A DNA stretch of 39,630 bases. It comes from a virus. Shown here piece after piece: positions 21,501-29,252 of the stretch (position 1 is its first letter; each line of letters opens with the position of its first letter). The stretch lies in IMG/VR virus record IMGVR_UViG_3300017779_000033, positions 1-39,630 of that record; one strand, given 5' to 3'. The translations under genes were made by a program, and so were the position numbers. Below the pieces are notes generated by a model. The model was given only the letters and a program-made list of their open reading frames with translations, searched no databases and was not told where the DNA came from.

Positions 21501-22178
21501 TTATACTCCATAAGTTGAGGATTTTTCCATTGCTATCCAATATCGTAGCTTTTCATCACTATGTGTAAACTGCGATATTAGTTTAGAAGAGATTTGTACA
21601 TCGTAATCTCCACTGACTATTTTCAAGTTATTTATGTTGAGTATAAAGTTGAATACTGCATCTTCTTTAAACTCACCATCTATATCTATAGAGAAAGCAT
21701 TTGACGTAGGGTTATTGCTATCTACAACAGATAAGTTAAGGATGCCATCTTTTCCAACTATTGATACTTCGTTATGACCAAGAGTAGAAGCAGCACGCTT
21801 TAATTTATTTAAGACTTCAACATCTAATTTAAATCTTACATCGAATTGCGGCATCGTGATATCTTTCGATGGCGTTGTAAGTGTATCTTCAGAAGAGTAA
21901 AAGTATTTTATTTTAGATCTTCCAGTCGAATCACTGATTGTCATAAAGTCATCATCAAATTTTAAATTAGGTGTATCAACTAAACCCAACACACCAATAA
22001 ACTCGTTAAGATCGTATATGCCTACATCTTTAGGAAACTCTTCTACTACATTAGCTATGGCTAAAACGTTTCGAGCCTCGCTAATTGTCTTGATAACGTT
22101 TCCTTGTTTTATCAAGATATTCTGATTAATACCAGAAAAATTTTTTAACACTGATAAAGTATTTTCAGTTAGTTCCAT
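21501..22178 (-). CDS. 45: gp45 sliding clamp
   Basis: A 225-residue homologue of T4 gp45 (228), the trimeric processivity clamp for gp43 and the coactivator of late transcription with gp55. It starts MELTENTLSVLKNFSGINQN, has IYDLNEFIGVLGLV, then the second-domain DVRFKLDVEVLNKLKRAASTLG and ends LRYWIAMEKSSTYGV. The presence of clamp, gp55 and TATAAATA sites together indicates a T4-style late switch. Confidence 0.95.
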   Translation of the reverse strand: MELTENTLSVLKNFSGINQNILIKQGNVIKTISEARNVLAIANVVEEFPKDVGIYDLNEFIGVLGLVDTPNLKFDDDFMTISDSTGRSKIKYFYSSEDTLTTPSKDITMPQFDVRFKLDVEVLNKLKRAASTLGHNEVSIVGKDGILNLSVVDSNNPTSNAFSIDIDGEFKEDAVFNFILNINNLKIVSGDYDVQISSKLISQFTHSDEKLRYWIAMEKSSTYGV

Positions 22179-22208
22179 AATAAAAACCTCATTTTAAATT
22201 GTATAATA

Positions 22209-22237
22209 ATTATACCACATATTTCGACAAATGTAAA
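22209..22237 (-). promoter_or_regulatory. early-type promoter for gp45
   Basis: -35 TTTACA (22237-22232), a 17 bp spacer ending GTGG, and -10 TATAAT (22214-22209), in the gap after gp46. Confidence 0.78.
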
Positions 22238-22240
22238 CCC

Positions 22241-23953
22241 TTAAGCAGCAATTTTAGAGAAATTTCTTTCTTTCTTAAATTCAATGGTGTCATCAAACTT
22301 ACCATTTAAGATCTCACCTTTGTGTGATATAACAAAGATATTCGTGCCATCACCTAACGTATTTAATATCTTTAATAAGTTTTCTACACCATCATGATCG
22401 AGGGATGAGTCGAAAGTTTCATCAAGTATTAACAAGTTAGTTGATACAGAATTTTTCATCTTGGCTATTTGACGCCAAGTAAATAATAGTGATAGGTCGA
22501 TACGCTGCTTCTCTCCTTCAGAAAAGGAATCATATGTAAATACATCTCTGTGTCTTGATCGTATCGTTTCATTGAATTCTTCATCTAAGTCAAAGTGCAC
22601 ATAAAAGTCTAACACTTGTAGATATTGATTAACAAGAGTATTCATAACAGGAAGATATTGCTTTATTATCTTTGTCTTAATACCAGTATCTTTTAACATT
22701 TCTGACATGGCCAAATTATATGAATATTGCTCGTTAGCTTTTGCCTTTTGATCATTTGCTTCGGTAACAGATTCGATAATATTTTCGAGCTCTGTCTTAG
22801 CTTCATTCAAATCTTTAACTGAATCAGTAGTTATTTCATCTAAAGTTTTCTTAACGAGTCTTGTCAGTCTTTCTACTTCTTTGTTATTATTTGTAATATC
22901 ATTTTGTATGGTTGCAAGTTTACTAGCTATGGTAGAAGCTTTAGATAACTTATCTTCTACATCCGCTGCAGCATCTCGTAAAATATTCATATCATCTGAT
23001 AAAGCCTTAGCTTCTTCTTTAGTTAACTTTATCTTATTGGCCCTAAAATCTTCTGTAATTGTTTGTTCACATGTTGGACAATTGCTATTATCTTCATAGA
23101 ACTTTGCATTTTTTACAAGGGTTTCAATACTAGATCTAAGTCTAGCTTGCTTATGAAGTATGTCTGTCTTCTTATCACTTGACTCTTTAAGATCTATTTT
23201 ATTTTGAGGAGCTAGTTCTTCTAACTCTTTTGTCATATCACTGTTTTTAATTACAAGATCATCGATAGCAGTTCGGGCTTCATCTATCTCTTTATTCTTT
23301 GACTCAATATTCTGATCTGTAAGTTGTTTAACGTCTTGAATATATTTCTTTTGTGTAGATACTCTATTATTAGCTATCTCTAAGTTGTATGATAATTCTT
23401 TTATCTCGTCTTTGAGTATTGATGTTTTTTCTCTTAAGATTATATTCATCTTTGAGAACACATTAATATCCAAAAGATCCTCGATAACATTCCTTCTGTG
23501 TCGTGCAGGTAACTGCATAAAGGGAATAAATGAGGAGGAACCTAATACAATTACCTGATGAAAACTCTTATGATTGAGTTTAAGGATGTTTTGCTCGAGG
23601 ATCTTTTGGTAGTCTTTGGAATGATAAGATTGATTGAGCATCTCTCCATCTTTCCAAATCTCGAATTTAGTAGGCTTTATAGATCTTACGATCTTATATA
23701 ATGACCTACCTGCCGAGAACTCTGCTTCAACTACACAATTCTTTTGATTTATAGAATTGGGTAATTGATTCTTAATTATATTTCTATGGGGTTTTGCAAA
23801 CAATGCATATGATAATGCATCTAACATTGTTGATTTACCTGCACCGTTTTGACCGATGATAAGTGTAGATTTATTTTTAGTAAGGTCTATTTCTGTAAAT
23901 GCGTTACCATACGAAAGAAAGTTTTTCCAACGTATCTTCAAAAATTTTATCAT
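22241..23953 (-). CDS. 46: gp46 recombination endonuclease subunit (Rad50-like ATPase)
   Basis: A 570-residue SMC/Rad50-type ATPase, T4 gp46 homologue (560). Walker A IGQNGAGKST (33-42), a long coiled coil (about 170-450) broken by the zinc hook NCPTC (291-295), signature SFSEGEKQRIDLSLL near 475 and Walker B LLILDETFDSSLD near 505. With gp47 it resects DNA ends and degrades host DNA. ATGA overlap with the upstream membrane gene. Confidence 0.95.
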   Translation of the reverse strand: MIKFLKIRWKNFLSYGNAFTEIDLTKNKSTLIIGQNGAGKSTMLDALSYALFAKPHRNIIKNQLPNSINQKNCVVEAEFSAGRSLYKIVRSIKPTKFEIWKDGEMLNQSYHSKDYQKILEQNILKLNHKSFHQVIVLGSSSFIPFMQLPARHRRNVIEDLLDINVFSKMNIILREKTSILKDEIKELSYNLEIANNRVSTQKKYIQDVKQLTDQNIESKNKEIDEARTAIDDLVIKNSDMTKELEELAPQNKIDLKESSDKKTDILHKQARLRSSIETLVKNAKFYEDNSNCPTCEQTITEDFRANKIKLTKEEAKALSDDMNILRDAAADVEDKLSKASTIASKLATIQNDITNNNKEVERLTRLVKKTLDEITTDSVKDLNEAKTELENIIESVTEANDQKAKANEQYSYNLAMSEMLKDTGIKTKIIKQYLPVMNTLVNQYLQVLDFYVHFDLDEEFNETIRSRHRDVFTYDSFSEGEKQRIDLSLLFTWRQIAKMKNSVSTNLLILDETFDSSLDHDGVENLLKILNTLGDGTNIFVISHKGEILNGKFDDTIEFKKERNFSKIAA

Positions 23954-24141
23954 AATTTAATTGCCATGACTATTAATATTCCTACTAATAGAACGTTAGT
24001 TATTATCATTTGTATGCAGAGAATAAGATGGTACCATACCCATCTGTGTTTATATAATGTATGTATATTTACTTTAGGATCATCATTATCATCGATCTCT
24101 TCTTTTTTTATCCCAAGTATTTGCTTTAGGGTAAAAGACAT
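23950..24141 (-). CDS. small membrane protein between gp47 and gp46
   Basis: A 63-residue protein with a charged N-terminal half (FTLKQILGIKKEEIDDNDD) and one C-terminal transmembrane span (residues 35-62, WYHLILCIQMIITNVLLVGILIVMAI). It overlaps gp47 by one base and gp46 by four, so it is translated as part of the gp47-46 unit. A membrane protein in this place could tether the nuclease complex; that is a guess. Confidence 0.65.
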   Translation of the reverse strand: MSFTLKQILGIKKEEIDDNDDPKVNIHTLYKHRWVWYHLILCIQMIITNVLLVGILIVMAIKL

Positions 24142-25202
24142 TAAACTGTTTCCATCGCTTGAGCTTGATTCATAAGTTCTCGCATTTGTTTCTTAATAGT
24201 AAATTTGTCAAGGTCTGTATCAACAGCTTCTATATAATCATCCATGAGTTTTGGCGTATCATCAACTTCTAGTGTTTCATCTGCTATATTTGAACCTACA
24301 AACTCGCTAAAGTTCTCTGCTATCTTTAAATCATAAACATTCTGCATCTGTACTCTATCAATGAATCTATCAAATTCGAATGTATCTGATTTATTTACAA
24401 CCACAATCTTTACAAATTTCTTATCTAATTTTGTCGTATCATATTCATTATACACTGTTTTTTCATCATTGTACACTATTTTTTCAAATAAAGTGTAAGT
24501 ATTTCTTATCTTTTCTATTTCTCTAGTTTCTGTATCTAGTATATGAAAGTATTTAGGATCATGCGCATCTGACCAAAAGAACTCCATCTGTGCACCTAAG
24601 TACCATATGTTGTCTCTTTGAGAAGAACAATGAAAATGTCCAGTTAATACTTTCTCAAATCTTTCGAAAGATGACGCGTCCATGCCATGCTGATGTGTTA
24701 TACCTCTCATCAGTTCAAAACCACTTAATTCTAAATGACCACCTAACCAATCAGCTTTACAATTATTAACGAAGTTCATAGACTTCTCATAGTTTTCCTG
24801 ATTAATCCATGGTAATAGAGCCATTTTCAAAGAACCATATTCCATAACTTTTGGTTCCATTATAATGTGAACCTCATTCATGTAATGGCCTAAACATTCT
24901 TTTAACGAGTTAAGTTCATTCGTATTCTTAAAGTAAGTGTCATGATTACCTGGAATAATATCCATTCGCATGCCTTTTTCTCTTACTTTATTTAAGAAAT
25001 GGTAACGATTATGATTTAATACTTTAAAGTTTACATACTTACGATGATCATAATAATCACCTAAGTGGAGTATCTGTTTGATACCTCGTTTATCACATTC
25101 TGGAAAAAATATGTTTTCGTAAAAGTCTTTAGCATTATCCAAAAATATTTGTGATGCATTTCTTATACCACAATGTGTATCATTTAATATCGCTATTTTC
25201 AT
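24141..25202 (-). CDS. 47: gp47 recombination endonuclease subunit (Mre11-like)
   Basis: A 353-residue calcineurin-type phosphoesterase, T4 gp47 homologue (339). Metal-binding motifs: LNDTHCG (Asp8, His10), LHLGDYYDHR (Asp49), PGNHDTY (Asn86, His87) and GHFHCSSQ near 177. It forms the Mre11-Rad50-like complex with gp46. GAGGGT precedes ATG 25202, which supports this start even though it overlaps the AbrB-like gene by 23 bp. Confidence 0.95.
   Translation of the reverse strand: MKIAILNDTHCGIRNASQIFLDNAKDFYENIFFPECDKRGIKQILHLGDYYDHRKYVNFKVLNHNRYHFLNKVREKGMRMDIIPGNHDTYFKNTNELNSLKECLGHYMNEVHIIMEPKVMEYGSLKMALLPWINQENYEKSMNFVNNCKADWLGGHLELSGFELMRGITHQHGMDASSFERFEKVLTGHFHCSSQRDNIWYLGAQMEFFWSDAHDPKYFHILDTETREIEKIRNTYTLFEKIVYNDEKTVYNEYDTTKLDKKFVKIVVVNKSDTFEFDRFIDRVQMQNVYDLKIAENFSEFVGSNIADETLEVDDTPKLMDDYIEAVDTDLDKFTIKKQMRELMNQAQAMETV
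24447..24475 (-). promoter_or_regulatory. candidate early-type promoter inside gp47
   Basis: -35 TGTACA (24475-24470), exactly 17 bp, -10 TATAAT (24452-24447), preceded by GTG rather than TGG. It would serve the small membrane gene and gp46. It sits in a short coding repeat (VYNDEKTVYNE), so chance is possible. Confidence 0.4.
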
Positions 25203-25401
25203 CTATATTACCCTCATTCATTCTAAAATCTTCGACTATATGATTTGCATTCTTTATTTTTATAAATCCTTCGTGCACTTCAAATTTAATTGTATCACCC
25301 ACTCCTACATTGATTTGTTTCATATATTCATGCGGGAGCGTTACGATACCAGATCTTGTGTATTCTATAGAAAAGATTTGCACCTTTTGTTTTCTCTTCA
25401 T
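25180..25401 (-). CDS. AbrB-like swapped-hairpin DNA-binding protein
   Basis: A 73-residue protein whose residues 10-50 fit the AbrB/SpoVT pattern: SIEYTRSGIVTLPHEYMKQI, then NVGVGDTIKFEV and GFIKIKN, i.e. a strand-G-x-V-x-(I/L)-P-helix-G-D-x-I-x-F arrangement. Such domains dimerise and bind DNA as transition-state regulators or antitoxins. No toxin gene is adjacent. It is coupled to gp55 (ATGA) and overlaps gp47, so it may be a phage transcription regulator. The acidic C-terminal tail is unusual. Confidence 0.6.
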   Translation of the reverse strand: MKRKQKVQIFSIEYTRSGIVTLPHEYMKQINVGVGDTIKFEVHEGFIKIKNANHIVEDFRMNEGNIDENSDIK

Positions 25402-25991
25402 GCCATAAATTCCGAAAGATCTGAATCCACGTGCTTGATCCTTTTCTTTTTCTTTACCTTTTTTGCATATGTTTTTATTTCAGTATCGTGTACCTTCACT
25501 TTGTCTATTCTATCTTTAAGCGAATCTACAAATGCACCTACAACATAATTAGTTGCTTCAGAACCACCTTCTTGTGTAACAAACTGTTCTATACCAGAAC
25601 TAGTAAGGTATTTTAATTTAATATCTTGTTGTTTCTTTTCTTTTGCTATCCTTCTAAGAAACGCATACCATGTAATTTGTGTGAAATATGCAAATGCATT
25701 TGGTTTACCGCTACGTGTAGCTGCTTCTAAGTTATAGTTACCTATAGCTTTAAGACAATTTTCTACCGCATCCATAACCATTTCTTCTCGATATGTATAT
25801 CTAATAAAGTTAGCTTTATGAGAAAGGCCTTCAGCAATACGTAAGAAGCAATGTGCTACGTAGTCTGGTACCTTTGGAATTTCTTCTTTTGTTTTTCTAG
25901 CTTTTTCTACTATCGTACAATAGTCTACGACGGCGCCTGAAAACTTAGCATTATCTACATAATGTACGCTGCGTCTTTTTGTTCTAGCCAT
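25398..25991 (-). CDS. 55: gp55 late sigma factor
   Basis: A 197-residue homologue of T4 gp55 (185), the small sigma-like protein that directs host RNA polymerase to TATAAATA. Matching segments are the N-terminal YVDNAKFSGAVVDYC, LRIAEGLSHKANF (near 51-63), the YREEMVMDAVENCLKAIGNYN region 2-like block and NAFAYFTQITWYAFLRRIAKEKK (near 97-119). The C-terminal SDLSEFM probably binds the gp45 clamp, as the T4 tail does. Driven by the promoter at 26018-26046. Confidence 0.93.
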   Translation of the reverse strand: MARTKRRSVHYVDNAKFSGAVVDYCTIVEKARKTKEEIPKVPDYVAHCFLRIAEGLSHKANFIRYTYREEMVMDAVENCLKAIGNYNLEAATRSGKPNAFAYFTQITWYAFLRRIAKEKKQQDIKLKYLTSSGIEQFVTQEGGSEATNYVVGAFVDSLKDRIDKVKVHDTEIKTYAKKVKKKKRIKHVDSDLSEFMA

Positions 25992-26017
25992 AATAATTAC
26001 CTCGCGTTAATAATATA

Positions 26018-26046
26018 ATTCTATCAAATATTTTACGTTTTGTAAA
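26018..26046 (-). promoter_or_regulatory. early-type promoter for gp55
   Basis: -35 TTTACA (26046-26041), a 17 bp spacer, -10 TAGAAT (26023-26018); the spacer ends TTGA rather than TGG, so it is a weaker member. Confidence 0.65.
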
Positions 26047-26081
26047 CATATATTTTATCATATGATGTGATGTTTTAGGCA

Positions 26082-26109
26082 TGTACAAATTACACCAGTA
26101 TGGTATAAT
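26082..26109 (+). promoter_or_regulatory. early-type promoter on the plus strand (antisense)
   Basis: -35 TGTACA (26082-26087), a 16 bp spacer ending TATGG, and -10 TATAAT (26104-26109). It matches the minus-strand family but points right, back to back with the gp55 promoter. Transcription from about 26116 would run antisense into the LSm-like gene and uvsW. No plus-strand gene or clear terminator is seen downstream. Confidence 0.55.
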
Positions 26110-26122
26110 TAATAAAGATTAC

Positions 26123-26145
26123 CTGGGAGAGAGATATATCCCTAG
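26123..26145. other. weak stem-loop at the end of the LSm-like gene
   Basis: CTGGGA ... TCCCTAG with a ten-base loop and one bulge spans the stop codon region of the LSm-like gene. It lacks a T-run on either strand, so it is at most a weak terminator or the 5' stem of the antisense RNA. Confidence 0.3.
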
Positions 26146-26633
26146 TGGAAGGTCGTGTCTTTAGGTCTAAATTTTATAACATTATGATTATTATCTGAAT
26201 CTATGTCTGTTTCAATTATTTTTTTTACGTTCACTCTATCCATTTCACCTGTTACAAAATCACGGAGCTCTTCGTCACTCATATGAGTTATATCGTCGAC
26301 GTCGAAGGTCGGTAACTCTGGATATTTAGCTATGTCTTGTTTAACTTTTCTTATGCATCGTGCATACATTTTTACTAATCCATCTGCTGGAGTTGATTCT
26401 GCTATCACATGCTCGCTGTTGATGGTTTGTATTATATCTGGATCCTCGTTAAACGCCATAAATGGCCTAAATGCTATAAGTCTTATACCTTGTTTCCAAT
26501 CTTCTGTTTCTACGATCTTTAAAATTCCACGCGCAAGCATAGCGCTAGTATCGTCATCGTCCCATTCTAAGATCTCACAGATGATCTCTTCTCCAGTTGA
26601 TAACCTAAATTGCTTTATATCTTTTTTACTCAT
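26142..26633 (-). CDS. LSm/Hfq-like small protein
   Basis: A 163-residue protein. The N-terminal 90 residues have the pattern of phage LSm-like proteins: FRLSTGEEIICEILEWDDD (9-27, the Sm1-like strands), AMLARGILKIVET, then IRLIAFRPFMAFNEDPD and EHVIAESTPADGLVKMYARCI. The C-terminal third is acidic and probably flexible. LSm proteins bind RNA; a function in T4-like phages is not established. It is coupled to uvsW (ATGA). It lies directly opposite the plus-strand promoter. Confidence 0.55.
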   Translation of the reverse strand: MSKKDIKQFRLSTGEEIICEILEWDDDDTSAMLARGILKIVETEDWKQGIRLIAFRPFMAFNEDPDIIQTINSEHVIAESTPADGLVKMYARCIRKVKQDIAKYPELPTFDVDDITHMSDEELRDFVTGEMDRVNVKKIIETDIDSDNNHNVIKFRPKDTTFH

Positions 26634-28099
26634 AAATCTATCTCGAAGGTGTTAAACATAAATTTTTCTCTCTCGTATATTTTTAATCTTTCTTCTGCGT
26701 GTAGTATTGCAAAGTTTTTTCTTGACTTGCTACATAGGTTATCTATAACGTCGAAGAGCTTCGTTGGTTTTTCGTTGTCTGACTTTCTGAGTCCTCTTCC
26801 AATCGATTGTAGTACTCGAATTTGGCTTTTAGACGGCGATGCAAAGACAATGTTATGGAGATTACGAATATTAATCCCAGTGGAAAAAGTACCCAAGCTA
26901 GCCACGATAACTGCATTCTTTTGTTTTTCTACAATTCCTCTTATAGCTTCTCTATCTGAAGTCTGTGTACTACCAGAGACAAAAAATATTTTTCTTTTTT
27001 CGTCTGCTTTGTTATTTATCAACTCAAAAAGTGGTTTACCATGCTTTTCAACATAATTAAATAATACGAGAGTATTCCCCTCTTGATCTAAAGTTAAGTT
27101 TGCTATAAAATTATTTCTTTTTTCGTATGTTACTATATAATCTATTTCATCTTGATATGACCTTGGTCCAAATTCATCTCTTATCTTTTTATTATAATTT
27201 AATATTATTCTCTTTATGTTTAGCTCTGCTAACACTTCATTTATCTGTAATTCTTTTGTTGTCGTTACTTTGTATGTCTTTCCAAATAAACCTTGTAATA
27301 CGAGTTCATGTGTTTGAGTACCATCTAGGGTACCCGTAGTCCCATATCGATACTCTGCTTCTGTAGCTTTATTCATTATATTCATCAACGACTTTGATTT
27401 AAATCCATGGCATTCATCACCAAATACTGCACCAAATTGACTATACCATATTTTAGGCAGTTTGTAAATAGATTGCCACGTACTTATGTAAATTTCTGCT
27501 TCATCAGTCTTTTCTTTTCCAGAATATATCTTATGTGCCATTTTTTCTGGCATATTATATTCAACAAAATCGCTATGCATCTGTTCAACCAATGATGTCG
27601 TTGGAACTATTACTAATACCTTTTTAGCTGCATATCGAAGGTACCATCTCACTAAGTAGTATATTATCAATGATTTACCTGAACCTGTAGGTGATAATAA
27701 TATGGCTCTTTTATATTTTAATGCATGAAATATACCTGCAAACTGATAATCACGAAGTTCCCATGGTAGGTTTAACTTCTTAGAATAATCGTATATCTCT
27801 TCAGGTGCTATCTCATTCATATCATCAGGTAAACCATACTGTGTCTTTACAAGATCAACTTTATAGTCTCGTGATTTACATAACCTTAAGAAGTGATGAT
27901 ACAGACCAGCTGGTAGTTCACCACTATTAGAATCAAATAGTCTTATCTTTCCATCCCATACTCTACGTTTAAACGCAGGCATATATCGGTATCCTGGCAC
28001 AAAGAACGAAAAGAATTCTTTAAGTTCTTCTGCGATAGAATGGTCGCAATCTATGTGTAAGTTAGCGTGTGTTAGTTTCCTGACTGAAATTGTTTCCAT
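26630..28099 (-). CDS. uvsW: UvsW recombination helicase
   Basis: A 489-residue SF2 helicase, T4 UvsW homologue (503), which unwinds R-loops and branched DNA and helps switch origin use to recombination-dependent replication. The N-terminal double-stranded-DNA reading domain includes FFSFFVPGYRYMPAFKRR and WDGKIRLFD (48-56). Then LRDYQ, Walker A SPTGSGKSL (136-144), DECH (228-231), TGTLDGT, and motif VI QSIGRGLRKSD near 448. Complete. The start overlaps uvsY by 28 bp with no ribosome site, consistent with coupling. Confidence 0.95.
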   Translation of the reverse strand: METISVRKLTHANLHIDCDHSIAEELKEFFSFFVPGYRYMPAFKRRVWDGKIRLFDSNSGELPAGLYHHFLRLCKSRDYKVDLVKTQYGLPDDMNEIAPEEIYDYSKKLNLPWELRDYQFAGIFHALKYKRAILLSPTGSGKSLIIYYLVRWYLRYAAKKVLVIVPTTSLVEQMHSDFVEYNMPEKMAHKIYSGKEKTDEAEIYISTWQSIYKLPKIWYSQFGAVFGDECHGFKSKSLMNIMNKATEAEYRYGTTGTLDGTQTHELVLQGLFGKTYKVTTTKELQINEVLAELNIKRIILNYNKKIRDEFGPRSYQDEIDYIVTYEKRNNFIANLTLDQEGNTLVLFNYVEKHGKPLFELINNKADEKRKIFFVSGSTQTSDREAIRGIVEKQKNAVIVASLGTFSTGINIRNLHNIVFASPSKSQIRVLQSIGRGLRKSDNEKPTKLFDVIDNLCSKSRKNFAILHAEERLKIYEREKFMFNTFEIDL

Positions 28100-28518
28100 T
28101 TAATTATATTGCTTATTGTTTGATGTCGCCATTTTATTGTGTCTACTATATCTGTTAATGTTTCAACTAGTGTTTTAAAATATTGTATCTTCTCTTCTGA
28201 TTTCTGTATTTCTGGATCTGCATCATAATAGTAATCCATCTCACCTTTGAGTATCTTTAAACCATCAAATGGATCTGGATCCCATCCTAAATCTTCAATT
28301 TGTTCTTTATCCATCTTACCATTATAATATAACCATTTTTCTTTTAACAAAGTCTTTTGAGAAAACTCTGCTTTCTTAAGTAACAACTTTGCGTTAGCTA
28401 ACTTCTCTAAATATTTAGAATGTAATATGGGGGTTTTTCTTGAGGATTCGTCTAAATGTGTTTCATGTATCTGGTTATCGTTAGCCCACTCAGCTAGGAC
28501 TTCTTTCAAATCAATCAT
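28072..28518 (-). CDS. uvsY: UvsY recombination mediator
   Basis: A 148-residue, helical, charged protein with the pattern of T4 UvsY (137): ILHSKYLEKLANAKLLLKKAE, LLKEKWLYYNGKMDKEQI and the C-terminal IKWRHQTISNIIKWKQF. UvsY loads UvsX on gp32-coated single-stranded DNA. GGAGA lies before ATG 28518. Its place next to uvsW is the same as in T4 relatives. Confidence 0.9.
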   Translation of the reverse strand: MIDLKEVLAEWANDNQIHETHLDESSRKTPILHSKYLEKLANAKLLLKKAEFSQKTLLKEKWLYYNGKMDKEQIEDLGWDPDPFDGLKILKGEMDYYYDADPEIQKSEEKIQYFKTLVETLTDIVDTIKWRHQTISNIIKWKQFQSGN

Positions 28519-28543
28519 AATATATCTCCGTTAATAATTATAT

Positions 28544-29050
28544 CTATACTAAATCAAAATAGCTAAATCTAAATGCCACTGTAAATGTAATAAATTCGGT
28601 ACCTGTTGCAGTAGATTCAAATTGAATATCGCCCAAAGTTGTTGGTACACATTCTTTATAAGATATTTGTTTTGTTTTATTGTTGTGGCTTGACAATATA
28701 GAAATCATAATGTCGCTGTAAGTTGGTACCGTTTTCTTTACAAAGTTTCTTCGAAGCGATTTTACTTCTGGAACTGCCAATGCTCTTCTCAACCATTCAT
28801 ACATTTCGTTATAAGCTGTCAAGTTTTCATCAAGTATCAGCGTAATTGACAATTCGTTAAATGTTAATGATGAACCTGCAAATGGTACTCCAGCAATTTG
28901 CCTAAATGGCATCTCAACTGGATTTAATATCATTCCAGGATGTGTGATACTCTGAGCAAAGTATTCTAGGTTAGGATAGTTTTCTCTATCTATCGTAATC
29001 TTATACGAGGTAGGTTGTAAGTAGTTTAAATTAGTTGTTAGATTTGCCAT
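28544..29050 (-). CDS. tail-tube-like protein (gp19 fold)
   Basis: A 168-residue protein with the beta-rich layout of T4 gp19 (163): an N-terminal SYKITIDRENYPNLEYFAQS, a loop EMPFRQIAGVPFAGSSLTFNELSITLILDE (near 46-75) comparable with gp19 GDRTFDDWTVTVMND, then YNEMYEWLRRA and a final TTLGDIQFESTATGTEFITFTVAFRFSYFDLV resembling the NVGELQLDW...TFEVTLALDYW end of gp19. It is likely a tube or baseplate-tube protein. The major gp19 is expected near gp18, outside this window, so this may be a paralogue such as a tube initiator. Confidence 0.65.
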   Translation of the reverse strand: MANLTTNLNYLQPTSYKITIDRENYPNLEYFAQSITHPGMILNPVEMPFRQIAGVPFAGSSLTFNELSITLILDENLTAYNEMYEWLRRALAVPEVKSLRRNFVKKTVPTYSDIMISILSSHNNKTKQISYKECVPTTLGDIQFESTATGTEFITFTVAFRFSYFDLV

Positions 29051-29177
29051 CTTTTTCTTCTTGAAGTTCTTGTTTAATTTTCTTAAGTTCTTCTTCGAGC
29101 TCTTTTATTCGCTTCAACGCATCAGCCAATTCTTTAACACCACGATAGCCGTATTCCGTATAGTTGTCTTTGTTCAT
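29031..29177 (-). CDS. 48-residue coiled-coil protein, probably late
   Basis: The open frame gives MNKDNYTEYGYRGVKELADA then a Lys/Glu-rich helix (LKRIKELEEELKKIKQELQE) with clear heptads, i.e. a short coiled coil. It overlaps the tail-tube-like start by 20 bp. TATAAATA lies at 29183-29190, so the predicted transcription start falls on the A of this ATG and the message would be leaderless. I recognise no family. Confidence 0.55.
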   Translation of the reverse strand: MNKDNYTEYGYRGVKELADALKRIKELEEELKKIKQELQEEKDGKSNN

Positions 29178-29182
29178 ATCTC

Positions 29183-29190
29183 TATTTATA
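29183..29190 (-). promoter_or_regulatory. T4-type late promoter TATAAATA
   Basis: Perfect TATAAATA on the minus strand, between the gp23 terminator and the coiled-coil gene. With T4 geometry (-13 to -6) the start is at about 29177. Confidence 0.65.
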
Positions 29191-29200
29191 CTGATTTAAA

Positions 29201-29228
29201 CAAAAAAAGAGGGGCAAAAGCCCCTCTT
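29201..29228 (-). terminator. rho-independent terminator after gp23
   Basis: On the minus strand AAGAGGGGC - loop TTTT - GCCCCTCTT followed by a run of T (nine-base-pair perfect stem, GC-rich, TTTTTTT tail). Placed directly downstream of the gp23 stop at 29253, it ends the head-gene transcript. Confidence 0.9.
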
Positions 29229-29252
29229 AGTTTAGAAAAGAATTTTCTTATA

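Noticed and set aside
21507-21512. TATAAT at the end of gp45 before the 79-residue gene
   Set aside because: No -35-like hexamer 17 bp upstream, unlike the other promoters; read as a chance match at GTA TAA T.
26610-27056. 148-codon plus-strand open frame opposite uvsW
   Set aside because: It is antisense to the conserved helicase motifs of uvsW, has no ribosome site and its protein shows no domain; treated as a shadow, although the antisense promoter at 26082 could transcribe it.
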